From: an uncultured Collinsella sp.
GTDB lineage: Bacteria; Actinomycetota; Coriobacteriia; Coriobacteriales; Coriobacteriaceae
DNA: 64,000 bases
NCBI GenBank assembly: GCA_959601045.1
Contig: CAUGNZ010000007.1
Coordinates: 12,277 to 76,276, forward strand
Direction of reading: 5' to 3'
Of this stretch, positions 1 to 8,220 are shown one piece after another (the stretch's first letter is position 1; the number at the start of each line of letters is the position of its first letter). The notes beneath the pieces were generated by a model, which was given only the letters and a program-made list of their open reading frames with translations, was not told the DNA's origin and did no database searches. The translations under genes were made by a program, and so were the position numbers.

Positions 1-351
1 GAGCGCGGCGATGAGCTCCTTGGTGGTGTCGAGCACGCGCTGCAGGTCGTCCCCGCTCGCCTGTTCAACATGAAAACCCGTGCTTGCAACGACCGGCACG
101 CCAAAGCGCGTGGCCAACGCCGCCGCGATATCGTGCGCTGGGATCTCGTCTCGATGGCACGGAACGGCCAGGATGCTCACCGTCGCCGTGCGACCGGGCT
201 CGGGGCGCGGAATGGCCTGCGCCGTGGCGCCCAGATGCGCGAACTCCGGCGAGCAGGCGTACACCACCATGCCCCGCGGCGTCACCGTCAGCTGGGCCTC
301 GAGCGCAAACTTGCCCTCGCCCACTGAAACCTTTGTCGTATGCATACCCAT
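1..351 (-). CDS. LpdD-like / proteasome-assembly-chaperone-4-like domain protein, 3' end outside the window
   Basis: This frame is open from an ATG at 351 to the window edge (117 codons) and continues outside. An AGGAG stands five bases before the ATG. The visible protein has the pattern YACSPEFAHLGATAQAIPRP, then VPCHRDEIPAHDIAAALA, then a strand-like VVASTGFHVEQAS. This HxGA / HRDE / GFHV arrangement resembles the small LpdD-like family, thought to act as chaperones for prenylated-flavin decarboxylases, and the PAC4 fold. The family name is a recognition from memory and moderately uncertain. No decarboxylase gene is visible because the neighbouring sequence lies off the window. It is divergent from the MFS gene at 513, and the dyad at 392-414 lies between them. 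Confidence 0.5.
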   Translation of the reverse strand, partial: MGMHTTKVSVGEGKFALEAQLTVTPRGMVVYACSPEFAHLGATAQAIPRPEPGRTATVSILAVPCHRDEIPAHDIAAALATRFGVPVVASTGFHVEQASGDDLQRVLDTTKELIAAL

Positions 352-391
352 GGGATCTCCTGTCGCCCGCGATGTACCTGAGACCATCTTC

Positions 392-414
392 GCCTGTATT
401 GCGACTATACAGGC
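392..414. promoter_or_regulatory. Inverted repeat between divergent genes, candidate operator
   Basis: GCCTGTAT at 392-399 and ATACAGGC at 407-414 are perfect 8-bp arms around a 7-base spacer. They sit in the 161-bp gap between the leftward LpdD-like gene and the rightward MFS gene, a typical place for a regulator dyad. No regulator gene is visible next to it. Just downstream (about 423-458) lies a degenerate piece resembling the ACAAAGGG..CAGGCACC REP-like family found elsewhere in the window. Confidence 0.35.
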
Positions 415-512
415 AAGCGCAGCCTGCGACAAAGGGGGCAGGCACCTGACACATTCTGTTAGAGTTGCAGGGATTGAATCCCGCTTATTAATGCGACATT
501 GGAGTGACAACC

Positions 513-1748
513 TTGACCGCCGCAACCACGCCTAAAAGTAAGTCAACCGCCGCCGCGCTCTCCCCCGCGCGCACCAAGCTCTGTCTGGCGCTGCTCGTGC
601 TGTTGGGATTCTCGCTCGGCTGCTCCGAGTTCGTGGTCATCGGCATCGAGAGCGACTTGGCAACGGAACTCGGCGTATCACTTGCCACTGCAGGCCAACT
701 TATTAGCGTGTTTGCGCTCGTCTACGCTATCGCCACGCCGGTGCTTGCGCTCAGCACGGGACGCTTCCGCCGCTACCAGCTGCTCGTGTGCTACAGCATC
801 GTCTTTGTGCTCGGCAACCTGGTCATGGCGTTGGCGCCCAACTTCCAGGTACTGTTTATCTCGCGCATTGTCCTGGGCTCCGTCTCGGGCGCACTGCTCG
901 CCGTGGGTGTGACGTACATCCCCGAGCTGCTGTCCCCGCAGCAAACCTCGCTTGCCATCTCGGTCGTGTACGGTGCGTTTTCCGTGGCAATGGTCTTTGT
1001 CACTTCGATCGGCAAGTTTGTGGCCGACACGCTCGATTGGCACGTGGCCATGTACGGTACGCTGACCTTTGCCGTTCTGATCTGCGGAGCGCTCGTGGCG
1101 TTTATGCCGCGCGCTGGGCAAACCGACGAGCCTGCCACCTTTCGCGAGCAGGCGGGGCTTCTACGCGAACCGAGCATCATCACCGGCATGCTCATCTTTT
1201 TGTTTGGCGTGGGGTCGGTCTACGTATTCTACGGCTACGTGACACCTTATCTTGAGCAGGTGCTGGGTATGGGCACCGTTCAGGCGAGCACCACGCTTAT
1301 GGCCTATGGCGCGTTCTGCCTGATCTCGAACATCCTGGGCGGATGGATCGATGCGCGCTTTGGCATGAAGGCGCTGCTTGTAACGTTTGTGTTGCAGGCT
1401 GCGGCGTTGCTCGGGCTGTTTGCTGTGGGCGGCACCATGCCGCTCGCGCTGGTCTTTGTCTTTAGCTTGGCGCTGCTCATGTACCTGTTCTCGGTGTCGT
1501 GCATCACGCACTTTATGGACGTGGCACGCAGCCGCCATCCCAAGTCGATGGTACTCGCAAGTTCGGTTGAACCCATGGCGTTTAACGTCGGCATCTCGTT
1601 TGGTACCGCGGTGGGCGGCGCCGTGGTAAGCAGCGTTGGCATTGCGTACGTGGGCGCAGTGGGCGCCGCCTTCTCGCTTGTGGCCTGGGCGCTTACGCTG
1701 GTGACGATTAAGTTGGCTCGCTGGGAGCGCAGGCGGGCAAGGGCGTAG
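513..1748 (+). CDS. MFS transporter, DHA1 / AraJ-like efflux family
   Basis: A 411-residue, strongly hydrophobic protein with about 12 membrane segments. Near the N-terminus it carries the SEFVVIGI...L..AGQLISVFALVYAIATPVL pattern typical of AraJ/YdhP-type drug and sugar exporters of the DHA1 branch, followed by a short RFRRY loop. The likely role is proton-coupled efflux of a small molecule; the substrate cannot be read from sequence. I chose the TTG at 513 because GGAG at 501-504 lies eight bases before it. A GTG at 504 in the same frame overlaps that ribosome site and would add three residues. The gene appears monocistronic; the hairpin at 1910-1946 is the first terminator-like structure after it. 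Confidence 0.8.
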   Translation: MTAATTPKSKSTAAALSPARTKLCLALLVLLGFSLGCSEFVVIGIESDLATELGVSLATAGQLISVFALVYAIATPVLALSTGRFRRYQLLVCYSIVFVLGNLVMALAPNFQVLFISRIVLGSVSGALLAVGVTYIPELLSPQQTSLAISVVYGAFSVAMVFVTSIGKFVADTLDWHVAMYGTLTFAVLICGALVAFMPRAGQTDEPATFREQAGLLREPSIITGMLIFLFGVGSVYVFYGYVTPYLEQVLGMGTVQASTTLMAYGAFCLISNILGGWIDARFGMKALLVTFVLQAAALLGLFAVGGTMPLALVFVFSLALLMYLFSVSCITHFMDVARSRHPKSMVLASSVEPMAFNVGISFGTAVGGAVVSSVGIAYVGAVGAAFSLVAWALTLVTIKLARWERRRARA

Positions 1749-1840
1749 AGCGAGGTTCCCTCTAAAACGTCTATCGTTCCAGTCGCGACGCTTACCTGAC
1801 GACAGGCTAAGCCAGCCCCTTTAGCTGTGGTTCGATCTCA

Positions 1841-1889
1841 TGTACTTCGAATGCACGATTTTCCAGTTTTCGTGTATCCGAAGTACACG
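1841..1889. repeat. Imperfect inverted repeat
   Basis: TGTACTTCG at 1841-1849 is matched by CGAAGTACA at 1879-1887, and CGTGTA at 1871 by TACACG at 1884. The structure sits in the convergent gap between the MFS gene and the EIICB gene and could form either of two hairpins. No function is assigned. Confidence 0.35.
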
Positions 1890-1909
1890 AAATGTGCGCG
1901 GGGCACCTC

Positions 1910-1950
1910 AAAGGCGGCGGCAGACGCATTGTCTGCCGCCGCCTTTTATA
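1910..1950. terminator. Strong GC-rich hairpin terminator between convergent genes
   Basis: AAAGGCGGCGGCAGAC at 1910-1925 pairs perfectly with GTCTGCCGCCGCCTTT at 1931-1946 around a five-base loop. The plus side continues into TTTTATA. It lies between the rightward MFS gene and the leftward EIICB gene, so it probably ends transcription from both sides; the plus direction has the better T tract. Confidence 0.8.
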
Positions 1951-1976
1951 CTGGATTTTATAGATATGCGAGTCGT

Positions 1977-3539
1977 TTACTCCATACCCAGCAGCTCGCG
2001 CATCTGGGTTGCGTAGTTAGATGCCATGTTGCCGTAGACAATCTGCACGCCGCCGTTGACATGCACGATGCCACGCGCTTCGAGCTTTTCGGTAAACTCG
2101 GCGTCATCAACCACCTTGTCACAGTCATTGAGCTGGATGCGCAGACGGGTGAAGCAGGCCTCGACAGACTTAATATTGTTGTCGCCGCCCACTGCCTCAA
2201 CGATGGCGGGAATGAGGTCGCTAATCACGGTCTTGGGAGCCTTTTCGGCCTCATCGTCGGACTCTTCCTCGCGGCCGGGAGTCTTAAGGTCCTTCTTAAG
2301 AATGATGAACTTGAAGACGAAGTAGTACACCACGAAGTAGATGGGGCCGAGGAACAGGATAACCTGCCAGTTGGAGCCCTTGGCTGCACCCATAATGCCG
2401 TTAAAGATCAACGACAAGAGCGGGCCGCCGAAGGACGCGGAGCCAGCCACGTTGAACTGCAGGATATAGGTCAGCGCATAGGCAAGACCAGCCATGAGAG
2501 CGTGGAACACGTAGAGGATGGGCGCGATAAACAGGAAGGAGTACTCGAGCGGCTCGGTAATGCCGGAGAGGATGCAAGGCACCACGATGGCAATCATGAG
2601 CGCTGCGGTCTTCTTCTTATTCTTGGGAAGCGCCGTCTTGTAGAAGGCGAGCGCAGCGCCAGGCAGGCCGAACATGGCGAAGATAACCTTGCCGTTCATG
2701 ACAAAACGGCTGACCTCGATGTTAAACGGCGTGCTGGGAGAGCCCAGGATCGCGTTGTAGATATTGATAGCGCCCTGAACAGTCTGGCCGTCGATGGTCT
2801 CGACGCCACCGAGCGACGTGAAGAAGAACGGCAAATAGACAAAGTGATGCAGGCCAAAAGGCAGGAGCATGCGCTCGCCGGCGCCGTAGACAAATGCACC
2901 AAAGGCACCCGTAGTCTTGATGAACTCGGACAGCGCACCGAGAGCGTTCTGAATAAACGGGAAAACAAAGGACATGACCAATGCGAGGATGCTGCATGAG
3001 AGCAGCGTCACCGCCGGGATAAAGCGCGTGCCGTTGAAAATGGAGAACACGGCAGGCAGCTCAATCTTGTAGTAACGGTTATGCAACCATGCGACGATTG
3101 CGCCCACCAGAAGACCACCGATAACGCCAGTGTCGAGCGTGGTGATACCGAGGATCGTGCTCTGGCCCGTCGTAAGATTCGCGGGATCGATGACACCAGT
3201 CGCCGTAAGGAACGTGCCCATCACGGAGTTCATGCACATGTAGCCCAAAAAGCCACAAAGCGCCGCGGTAGCCTTCTCGGACTTGGCGAAGCCATAGGCG
3301 AGACAAATCGAGAAGATAACCGGGATGTTGTTCATAACGATGCTGGCAGCGGCCTTGAGAATCGAAAAGAAGATCGCAAAGCCCGGAGCAGCAAGCCAGG
3401 GAACAGCTGCCGTAAGGGTGGGGCTGGTAAAGGCATTGCCAAAGCCCTGAAGGATGCCGGCGATTGGCAGGATCAGGACAGGCGTCATGAGGACTTTGCC
3501 CAGACGCTGGAACTTTGCCAGCAGCTCATCTTTGTTCAT
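1977..3539 (-). CDS. PTS system alpha-glucoside-type EIICB permease
   Basis: A 520-residue sugar permease of the glucose/maltose PTS superfamily. Residues 1 to about 420 are the membrane EIIC domain. The C-terminal EIIB domain carries the phosphorylated cysteine in ACFTRLRIQLND at Cys462. No EIIA domain is fused, so phosphate must come from an EIIA encoded elsewhere. The start ATG at 3539 is preceded by AAGAGGGG. It follows the GH4 6-phospho-alpha-glucosidase gene by 82 bp on the same strand. Together they would import an alpha-glucoside such as maltose or a sucrose isomer as its 6-phosphate and then split it. The substrate is inferred from the GH4 partner, not from the EIIC sequence. The divergent RpiR gene at 5246 is the likely regulator. 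Confidence 0.88.
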   Translation of the reverse strand: MNKDELLAKFQRLGKVLMTPVLILPIAGILQGFGNAFTSPTLTAAVPWLAAPGFAIFFSILKAAASIVMNNIPVIFSICLAYGFAKSEKATAALCGFLGYMCMNSVMGTFLTATGVIDPANLTTGQSTILGITTLDTGVIGGLLVGAIVAWLHNRYYKIELPAVFSIFNGTRFIPAVTLLSCSILALVMSFVFPFIQNALGALSEFIKTTGAFGAFVYGAGERMLLPFGLHHFVYLPFFFTSLGGVETIDGQTVQGAINIYNAILGSPSTPFNIEVSRFVMNGKVIFAMFGLPGAALAFYKTALPKNKKKTAALMIAIVVPCILSGITEPLEYSFLFIAPILYVFHALMAGLAYALTYILQFNVAGSASFGGPLLSLIFNGIMGAAKGSNWQVILFLGPIYFVVYYFVFKFIILKKDLKTPGREEESDDEAEKAPKTVISDLIPAIVEAVGGDNNIKSVEACFTRLRIQLNDCDKVVDDAEFTEKLEARGIVHVNGGVQIVYGNMASNYATQMRELLGME

Positions 3540-3621
3540 GGGATACCCCTCTTAAAGAAACGGGGCGTGCAGTTCTACAACCCACACGCCCCATAACAGT
3601 TATCAAGCGCTATGGAACTAG

Positions 3622-4947
3622 CTACTTAAGCTCCGGCCAGTAATCCTTATTGGCCTCGATGAGCTTGTCGAGCACTTTGCGAGCCTTCTTTGCGTCACCG
3701 ACCAGACGATTAAGCGTGAGTGCCTGCAGAGCCTTCTCGTAGGAACCCTCCATCCAAGCCTCAACAGTCAGGCGCTCATAGGCGTACTGGTTCTCCATAA
3801 GGCCGCGATAGAAGGTACCGATCTTGCCAACAGCATAGGGCTGCGGGCCATTGGCGCCCACGCTTGCCGCGACCTCGACCATGGCGTCATCGGGCATGCC
3901 CTCGATAATGCCGTTGTTGGGCACGATGACAATGAAGGTCTTGTTGGTGTTGCGATAAATGGCCGAGGTGATTTCCACGATCATATCGCCATGAGCGTCG
4001 TTTTGCACAACCGAGGAGTTCTTTGCGGTGCCGACTTTGGCAACACGCTCGCACTCGGCGAACACGCGCTTTTCACGACCGTTGATAACCTCGTCGGAGC
4101 GAGTGTAGTCGGGGTCGAGGTGAGCGACCTTGTACTCGGGATACAGATAGTACTGCAGATAAGTGTTGGGCAGATAGTCGGGGAAGTCCTCGAGCATGTC
4201 CTTGACCATGGCGTAGGTATCAAGCCAGGACTGGTCACGCTGCTCGGCATCGGCAGGAAGGAAGCCGTTCTTCTCCGTGTATTCCTTAATCTGCGGGACG
4301 AGGTCATGGCCCTCTTCATCGTAGATGTGCTTGAACCAACCGAAGTGATTGAGGCCGAAGTACACGGGCTCCGTCTTGCTCATATCGCGACCGAGCAGGC
4401 GACCGTAAGAGCGCATGAGGTTGACAGGCTGGTCGCAGATGTTGAGGACGCGATGCTCATCGGGCAGGACGCGCTCGAGACCATATGCCACAATAGCAGC
4501 CGGGTTGGTGTAGTTGATAATCCACGCCTCCGGGCTATGAGCGCGAACGTCGTTGACGATCTCAACCATGTCATGCATGGAGCGCATACCGTAAGCCATG
4601 CCGCCAGGGCCCACCGTTTCCTGGCCGATGATTCCCATATGCAGCGGAATCTTCTCGTCCTTGCTGCGCATCTCGTAGCCGCCGGTACGAATCTGGCAGA
4701 GCACAAAGTCAACGTCGGTGTATGCCTCGTCCTTATCGGTGGTGTAACCAAACTCCACACCGGGCTCCTCCTCGGCAAAGAGGATCTTGCCAAACTCGCC
4801 GATCGGACGCTGACGCTCGGCATCGATGTCATAGAGCATCACGCGGTTCAGCGGCAGAATGTCCATGTGCTTGGTCAGGGCTTTAAGAATGCCAGGGCAC
4901 CACGTGGAGCCGCCGCCAACGATCACAATATTGAGCTTATCCTTCAT
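3622..4947 (-). CDS. 6-phospho-alpha-glucosidase, glycoside hydrolase family 4
   Basis: A 441-residue NAD- and Mn-dependent family-4 hydrolase. It has a Rossmann start (IVIVGGGSTWCPG, residues 7-19), NYTNPAA at 145-151, the metal-site signature CDQP at 171-174 and GLNHFGW at 198-204. The spacing of Cys171 and the His near 201 matches phospho-alpha-glucosidases of the GlvA/AglB type, where the signature is CDMP. Beta-specific members have CNVP or CNIP, so alpha specificity is likely even though Met is replaced by Gln here. It splits the phosphorylated disaccharide delivered by the downstream EIICB into glucose and glucose-6-phosphate. GGAGGG precedes the ATG at 4947. It is probably co-transcribed with EIICB. 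Confidence 0.88.
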   Translation of the reverse strand: MKDKLNIVIVGGGSTWCPGILKALTKHMDILPLNRVMLYDIDAERQRPIGEFGKILFAEEEPGVEFGYTTDKDEAYTDVDFVLCQIRTGGYEMRSKDEKIPLHMGIIGQETVGPGGMAYGMRSMHDMVEIVNDVRAHSPEAWIINYTNPAAIVAYGLERVLPDEHRVLNICDQPVNLMRSYGRLLGRDMSKTEPVYFGLNHFGWFKHIYDEEGHDLVPQIKEYTEKNGFLPADAEQRDQSWLDTYAMVKDMLEDFPDYLPNTYLQYYLYPEYKVAHLDPDYTRSDEVINGREKRVFAECERVAKVGTAKNSSVVQNDAHGDMIVEITSAIYRNTNKTFIVIVPNNGIIEGMPDDAMVEVAASVGANGPQPYAVGKIGTFYRGLMENQYAYERLTVEAWMEGSYEKALQALTLNRLVGDAKKARKVLDKLIEANKDYWPELK

Positions 4948-5059
4948 GTTCCGTCCCTCCAGGGTTGGCTGATCGGTGTTCTCGAAGACCTTGGGCTCCG
5001 CGGTTGTCCTCGGCTTGCTTCGTTTCGATTGATATTTTGCGACATAAGGTCATTTGCGA

Positions 5060-5142
5060 GTCCCCGTGTGGGCCAATGCGAAACGGGGACACATGATTTC
5101 GCTCACGACACAGATATGTGTAGGCAAACACGCGCGTTTGCC
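5060..5142. promoter_or_regulatory. Two dyads in the divergent PTS/RpiR promoter region
   Basis: GTCCCCGT (5060-5067) and ACGGGGAC (5083-5090) form perfect 8-bp arms. GGCAAAC (5123-5129) and GTTTGCC (5136-5142) form perfect 7-bp arms around ACGCGC. Both lie in the 298-bp region between the leftward GH4/EIICB operon and the rightward RpiR gene. The second dyad has the size and symmetry of a bacterial operator and is the better candidate for sugar-phosphate control. The first resembles the GGGGAC/GTCCCC REP-like sequences found elsewhere. Assignment to a specific protein is inference. Confidence 0.4.
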
Positions 5143-5245
5143 CAGTTCATAGGCAATAGGCAATCTTGACCGATTACCGATTTCTCACCTGGCTACACAA
5201 AGCGGTACCATATATACGGCGAGGTGCGAGGGGCTGAAACATCTT

Positions 5246-5995
5246 ATGAAAGATCAAGAATCTTTTTATGATCATGTGCGAGCTGGCGAGAGCAAGCTCA
5301 ACGATCTCGAAAGCGAGATCATGCGCTACATCATCGAGCTGCGTGATGATATTGACGATGTCACGCTTAAGAGCGTTGCTGAACGGTTCTTCGTCGCTCC
5401 CAATACAATCGTCAGGCTTGCCCATAAGCTTGGCTTCTCGGGGTTTACGGAGCTCAAACAATCGTATTCCGCCTCGCTCGACCGCAATCGATTCACTATC
5501 GAGGCACTTCCTCTTGATACCCAGCTCGTACAGACCAAAGATCTGCTTAACGACCGGGTCATCGATTCGGTTGTGAGTCTTATCCAGGACGCCTCGCATA
5601 TCGTGTTCTTCTGCTCGGGTTTTTCGAAGTACCCGTGCCTCGAAATGGCTGAAAAGCTCAAAATAATGGGCAAGAATACCGACACGCTCAGTGAACGCCA
5701 CGTCATGAGGCATTACGCAGAACTGCTTGGCAAAAACGACCTGGTCTTCAGCGTTTCAGTCAGCGGTGAGACGCAGGTGTCTATTGACGCCACATCGATA
5801 GCCAAAACGCGCGGATGCAAGGTCGTCACGCTCACCGGCTTTTCTCGAAATTCTCTCTCGAAACTAGCCGACTACCCCATCTACACCGTGCAAAAAGAAA
5901 TCCGCTTGGGCAGCATGGACTTCGACAGTCGATTGATGTTCTATTACGTTTTCGAATTGATATTTGAGCGTTACTTCAAACTGGCCAAGAAATAA
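5246..5995 (+). CDS. MurR/RpiR family transcriptional regulator
   Basis: A 249-residue regulator. The N-terminal helix-turn-helix (about residues 1-80) contains SVAERFFVAPNTIVRLAHKLGFSGF. The C-terminal sugar-isomerase (SIS) domain (about 105-240) includes HIVFFCSGFSKYP and SVSVSGETQVSIDA. The SIS domain binds a phosphosugar in this family. The gene is divergent from the EIICB and GH4 genes, so the expected job is to control that operon in response to the imported sugar phosphate. GAGGGG lies about 12 bases before the ATG, a rather long spacing. No other start in frame looks better. Confidence 0.88.
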   Translation: MKDQESFYDHVRAGESKLNDLESEIMRYIIELRDDIDDVTLKSVAERFFVAPNTIVRLAHKLGFSGFTELKQSYSASLDRNRFTIEALPLDTQLVQTKDLLNDRVIDSVVSLIQDASHIVFFCSGFSKYPCLEMAEKLKIMGKNTDTLSERHVMRHYAELLGKNDLVFSVSVSGETQVSIDATSIAKTRGCKVVTLTGFSRNSLSKLADYPIYTVQKEIRLGSMDFDSRLMFYYVFELIFERYFKLAKK

Positions 5996-6055
5996 AACTT
6001 GGCATGCGTCCGGCTTCGACCCTTTAGCAGCCTTCTATATGAAAGGTATCGTCCT

Positions 6056-6502
6056 ATGCAACGCGTACTGTTTATCTGTCATGGGAACATCTGCCGCTCG
6101 ACGATGGCTGAGTCCGTGTTTACCGAGCTGGTGCGCCGCGCTGGGCGCGCGGGCGAGTTTGTCATCGATTCTGCAGCGACCTCGACCGAGGAGATCGGCA
6201 ACCCGCCGCACCACGGTACCGTTGCCAAGCTACGCGAGGTCGGAATCCCCGTCGTCGCCCACCGCGCGCGCCAGGTGCGTCGCGCGGAGTATGGCGACTG
6301 GGATCGCATTGTCTATATGGATGCTGAGAACGCGCGCGGCCTGCGTCGCATCTTTGGCGACGACCCCGACGGCAGGATTACGCGCTTGCTCGACTGGACC
6401 GATCGCCCCGGCGACGTGGCCGATCCCTGGTATACCGGCAATTTCGATGCCACCTACCGCGACGTGCTCGCCGGTTGCGCCGCTATGCTCGAGCAGCTGT
6501 AG
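6056..6502 (+). CDS. Low-molecular-weight protein-tyrosine phosphatase
   Basis: A 148-residue protein of the usual family length. The catalytic P-loop CHGNICRST begins at Cys8, with Arg14 completing CX5R, and the general-acid loop is DPWYTG near the C-terminus. It removes phosphate from tyrosine in proteins such as bacterial tyrosine kinases that control polysaccharide export. The frame is open further upstream, but ATG 6056 is preferred because family members begin with a short strand just before the P-loop and GAAAGG lies about nine bases upstream. No tyrosine kinase or capsule gene is adjacent. The 3' side is followed by palindromic repeats. Confidence 0.88.
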   Translation: MQRVLFICHGNICRSTMAESVFTELVRRAGRAGEFVIDSAATSTEEIGNPPHHGTVAKLREVGIPVVAHRARQVRRAEYGDWDRIVYMDAENARGLRRIFGDDPDGRITRLLDWTDRPGDVADPWYTGNFDATYRDVLAGCAAMLEQL

Positions 6503-6550
6503 GTTCGCGGAGGCACGAACCTCGCGAGCCGCGTCATCGGCATACAGATC

Positions 6551-6614
6551 GAGCGTGGATTTTCTCCCACTTTGAGCATTCAAGTGCGCTCTAGACGGGA
6601 GAAAATCCACGCTC
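6551..6614. repeat. GAGCGTGG hairpin element, copy 1
   Basis: GAGCGTGGATTTTCTCCC (6551-6568) and its exact reverse complement (6597-6614) form 18-bp perfect arms around a 28-base loop. A related structure with the same arm consensus is at 8221-8315. It lies between the phosphatase gene and the convergent ATPase gene and could end transcription, but it has no T tract. REP-type repeat is the best description. Confidence 0.7.
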
Positions 6615-6633
6615 ATTATCTCGGATAGCGGAT

Positions 6634-6676
6634 GCGACAAAGGCACTATCCCTTTGTCGCGTCGGGGACTGTCCCT
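6634..6676. repeat. REP-like palindrome, GCGACAAAGG type
   Basis: GCGACAAAGG (6634-6643) pairs with CCTTTGTCGC (6651-6660), followed by GGGGACTGTCCCT. This combines two motifs of the REP-like family that recurs at 17572, 28464 and 30722. It sits directly downstream of the ATPase stop codon. Confidence 0.6.
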
Positions 6677-8036
6677 AGACCGGCTTGACCTCCAGCTTTA
6701 TCCCCTCGGCACAGGAGTCACCCAAAACATCCGAAAGGGCCCAGGTCGCATATAGCGGCAAATAAAGAACAGCTCCGCTGCGTTCAACGTTGCCTCTCGA
6801 GAAAACAATCCCGAGCCTTACACCATATTCGGCCGTATCAAGCACATGGCCGAGTGCGGCGTGCGCATGGTAATAGGAGCCCGATTTAACCTCGATCGGA
6901 ACAGCTGTTCCATCCGGTCCGTCAACCACAAAGTCCACTTCACCGCGCTTTTTTGTCTGATAGTAGTAAAGCTGGCGATTTTGGGCAGCCAGCTGCTGAG
7001 CCACCACGTTTTCGTACACGCCGCCGAGGTTGGGCTCCTTGCTGTCGAGGTACGCCGCCTGGGCGACCCCGATGGGATAACGGGCCATCAGCATCCCGGT
7101 ATCGGACTGATACAGCTTGAACTGCGACGGCCGCGCCGTCTTAAGCAGCGGGGACTTGGGCTCGGTCACGATGTCGGTCTTGAGAGCGACGCCGGCATCG
7201 ACAAGCCAGACAAAATCTCGCTGGTATTTCTCGTAATGAGCCTTGGGATCTATGGAGTTGAGCACGAAACGCTTGTTCTCGCCCTCCAGCATGACGGGCA
7301 GTTGGTCGAAAATGCTCTGCACCTGGAGCGCGCGTCCGTTCGCGTATTTTGAGATATCCCGACGGTATTGCCCGTTCAACTCAGACTGGAGCTGGCGGAC
7401 GGACGCCAAATCACCCTGCGTGTCGAGGAATCGCTGCACGACTTCCGGCATACCGCCGACAACGATATAGGTCCTGAAGTTCGCCATCATCGCTTCGTGA
7501 ATATAACCAGGAACCGGCGTCTCGTTGCGGCACGCATTGCGAATCGAGCTTCGCGCCTCTTCGCTCACCCCAATCGCCCAGCTGAACTCCTCAAAATCCA
7601 GCGGGAACATCCTGAGCTCATGGACGTACCCCACGGGATAAGACCTGACGCCCTTGAATTGGGTCCCAAGCATGGACCCCGAGAATGCCCAGCGACAACG
7701 GCCGTCCTCGACAAGGAACTTGGCCATCGTCATGATGTCCGGCGCCTCCTGCACCTCATCGATAAATACAAGAGTTTTGCCCGGCGCTATCGACTTGCCC
7801 GTGAGAAGCGTCACCCTGCTGATGAAGTCATCAGCATCCCTCGCCCCGAGAAGGGCGTCTTTTGCCTGGCGGTTTTCCGCGAGATTGAGCTCGATATAGG
7901 TTGCGTAGTTTGACTTACCGAACTCGCGAATCGAGTAGCTCTTACCGATTTGGCGAGAACCCGTGACGAACAACGCCTTTCGTTCAATGGATCTCTGCCA
8001 ACAATCAAGCTCATCAGCGATTTTCCTGCGCAACAT
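6675..8036 (-). CDS. AAA-type ATPase with DUF4143-like C-terminal domain
   Basis: A protein of about 453 residues. It begins like the family (MLRRKIADELDCWQ), then a Walker A loop GSRQIGKS at about residues 26-33 and a Walker B strand VFIDEVQEAP. The C-terminal part ends in GEVDFVV...VPIEVKSG, the ExD...ExK pattern of a PD-(D/E)XK-like fold found in DUF4143 proteins. These ATPases are abundant in gut bacteria; their function is unknown, and toxin/antitoxin or defence roles have been guessed. I placed the start at ATG 8036, behind GGGAGAG. In-frame ATGs exist at 8048 and further upstream, but those would translate the 33-bp repeat trio at 8061-8136. The gene stands alone. Confidence 0.75.
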   Translation of the reverse strand: MLRRKIADELDCWQRSIERKALFVTGSRQIGKSYSIREFGKSNYATYIELNLAENRQAKDALLGARDADDFISRVTLLTGKSIAPGKTLVFIDEVQEAPDIMTMAKFLVEDGRCRWAFSGSMLGTQFKGVRSYPVGYVHELRMFPLDFEEFSWAIGVSEEARSSIRNACRNETPVPGYIHEAMMANFRTYIVVGGMPEVVQRFLDTQGDLASVRQLQSELNGQYRRDISKYANGRALQVQSIFDQLPVMLEGENKRFVLNSIDPKAHYEKYQRDFVWLVDAGVALKTDIVTEPKSPLLKTARPSQFKLYQSDTGMLMARYPIGVAQAAYLDSKEPNLGGVYENVVAQQLAAQNRQLYYYQTKKRGEVDFVVDGPDGTAVPIEVKSGSYYHAHAALGHVLDTAEYGVRLGIVFSRGNVERSGAVLYLPLYATWALSDVLGDSCAEGIKLEVKPV

Positions 8037-8060
8037 AAGCTCTCCCATCGCCTCGATAAA

Positions 8061-8145
8061 TGAAATGCAGATATTTATATCGACTATTATCGATGAAATG
8101 CAGAGATTTTTAGTATCGAAATCGGATGAAATGCAGAAATTTGAG
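8061..8145. repeat. Three 33-bp direct repeats upstream of the ATPase gene
   Basis: The core TGAAATGCAG starts at 8061, 8094 and 8127, exactly 33 bp apart, followed each time by an A/T-rich ATATTT, AGATTTTT or AAATTTG. The trio begins about 25 bp upstream of the ATPase start and is far more A/T-rich than its surroundings. Three helical turns between units suggests cooperative protein binding on one DNA face, possibly autoregulation. The segment also reads through in frame with the ATPase, giving repeated CIS tripeptides, but an internal ribosome site argues that it is a leader. Confidence 0.75.
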
Positions 8146-8220
8146 CTTACTCGCGCACAGAACAACGACGCGTGCGCCTAAGCATGGGCATAAGTGAGGT
8201 CGGGATTCTCGCATACAAAT

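Noticed and set aside
8061..8145. A short CRISPR or a coding extension of the ATPase at the 33-bp repeats
   Set aside because: Only three units without distinct spacers, and the better ribosome site and family N-terminus place the ATPase start downstream of them.
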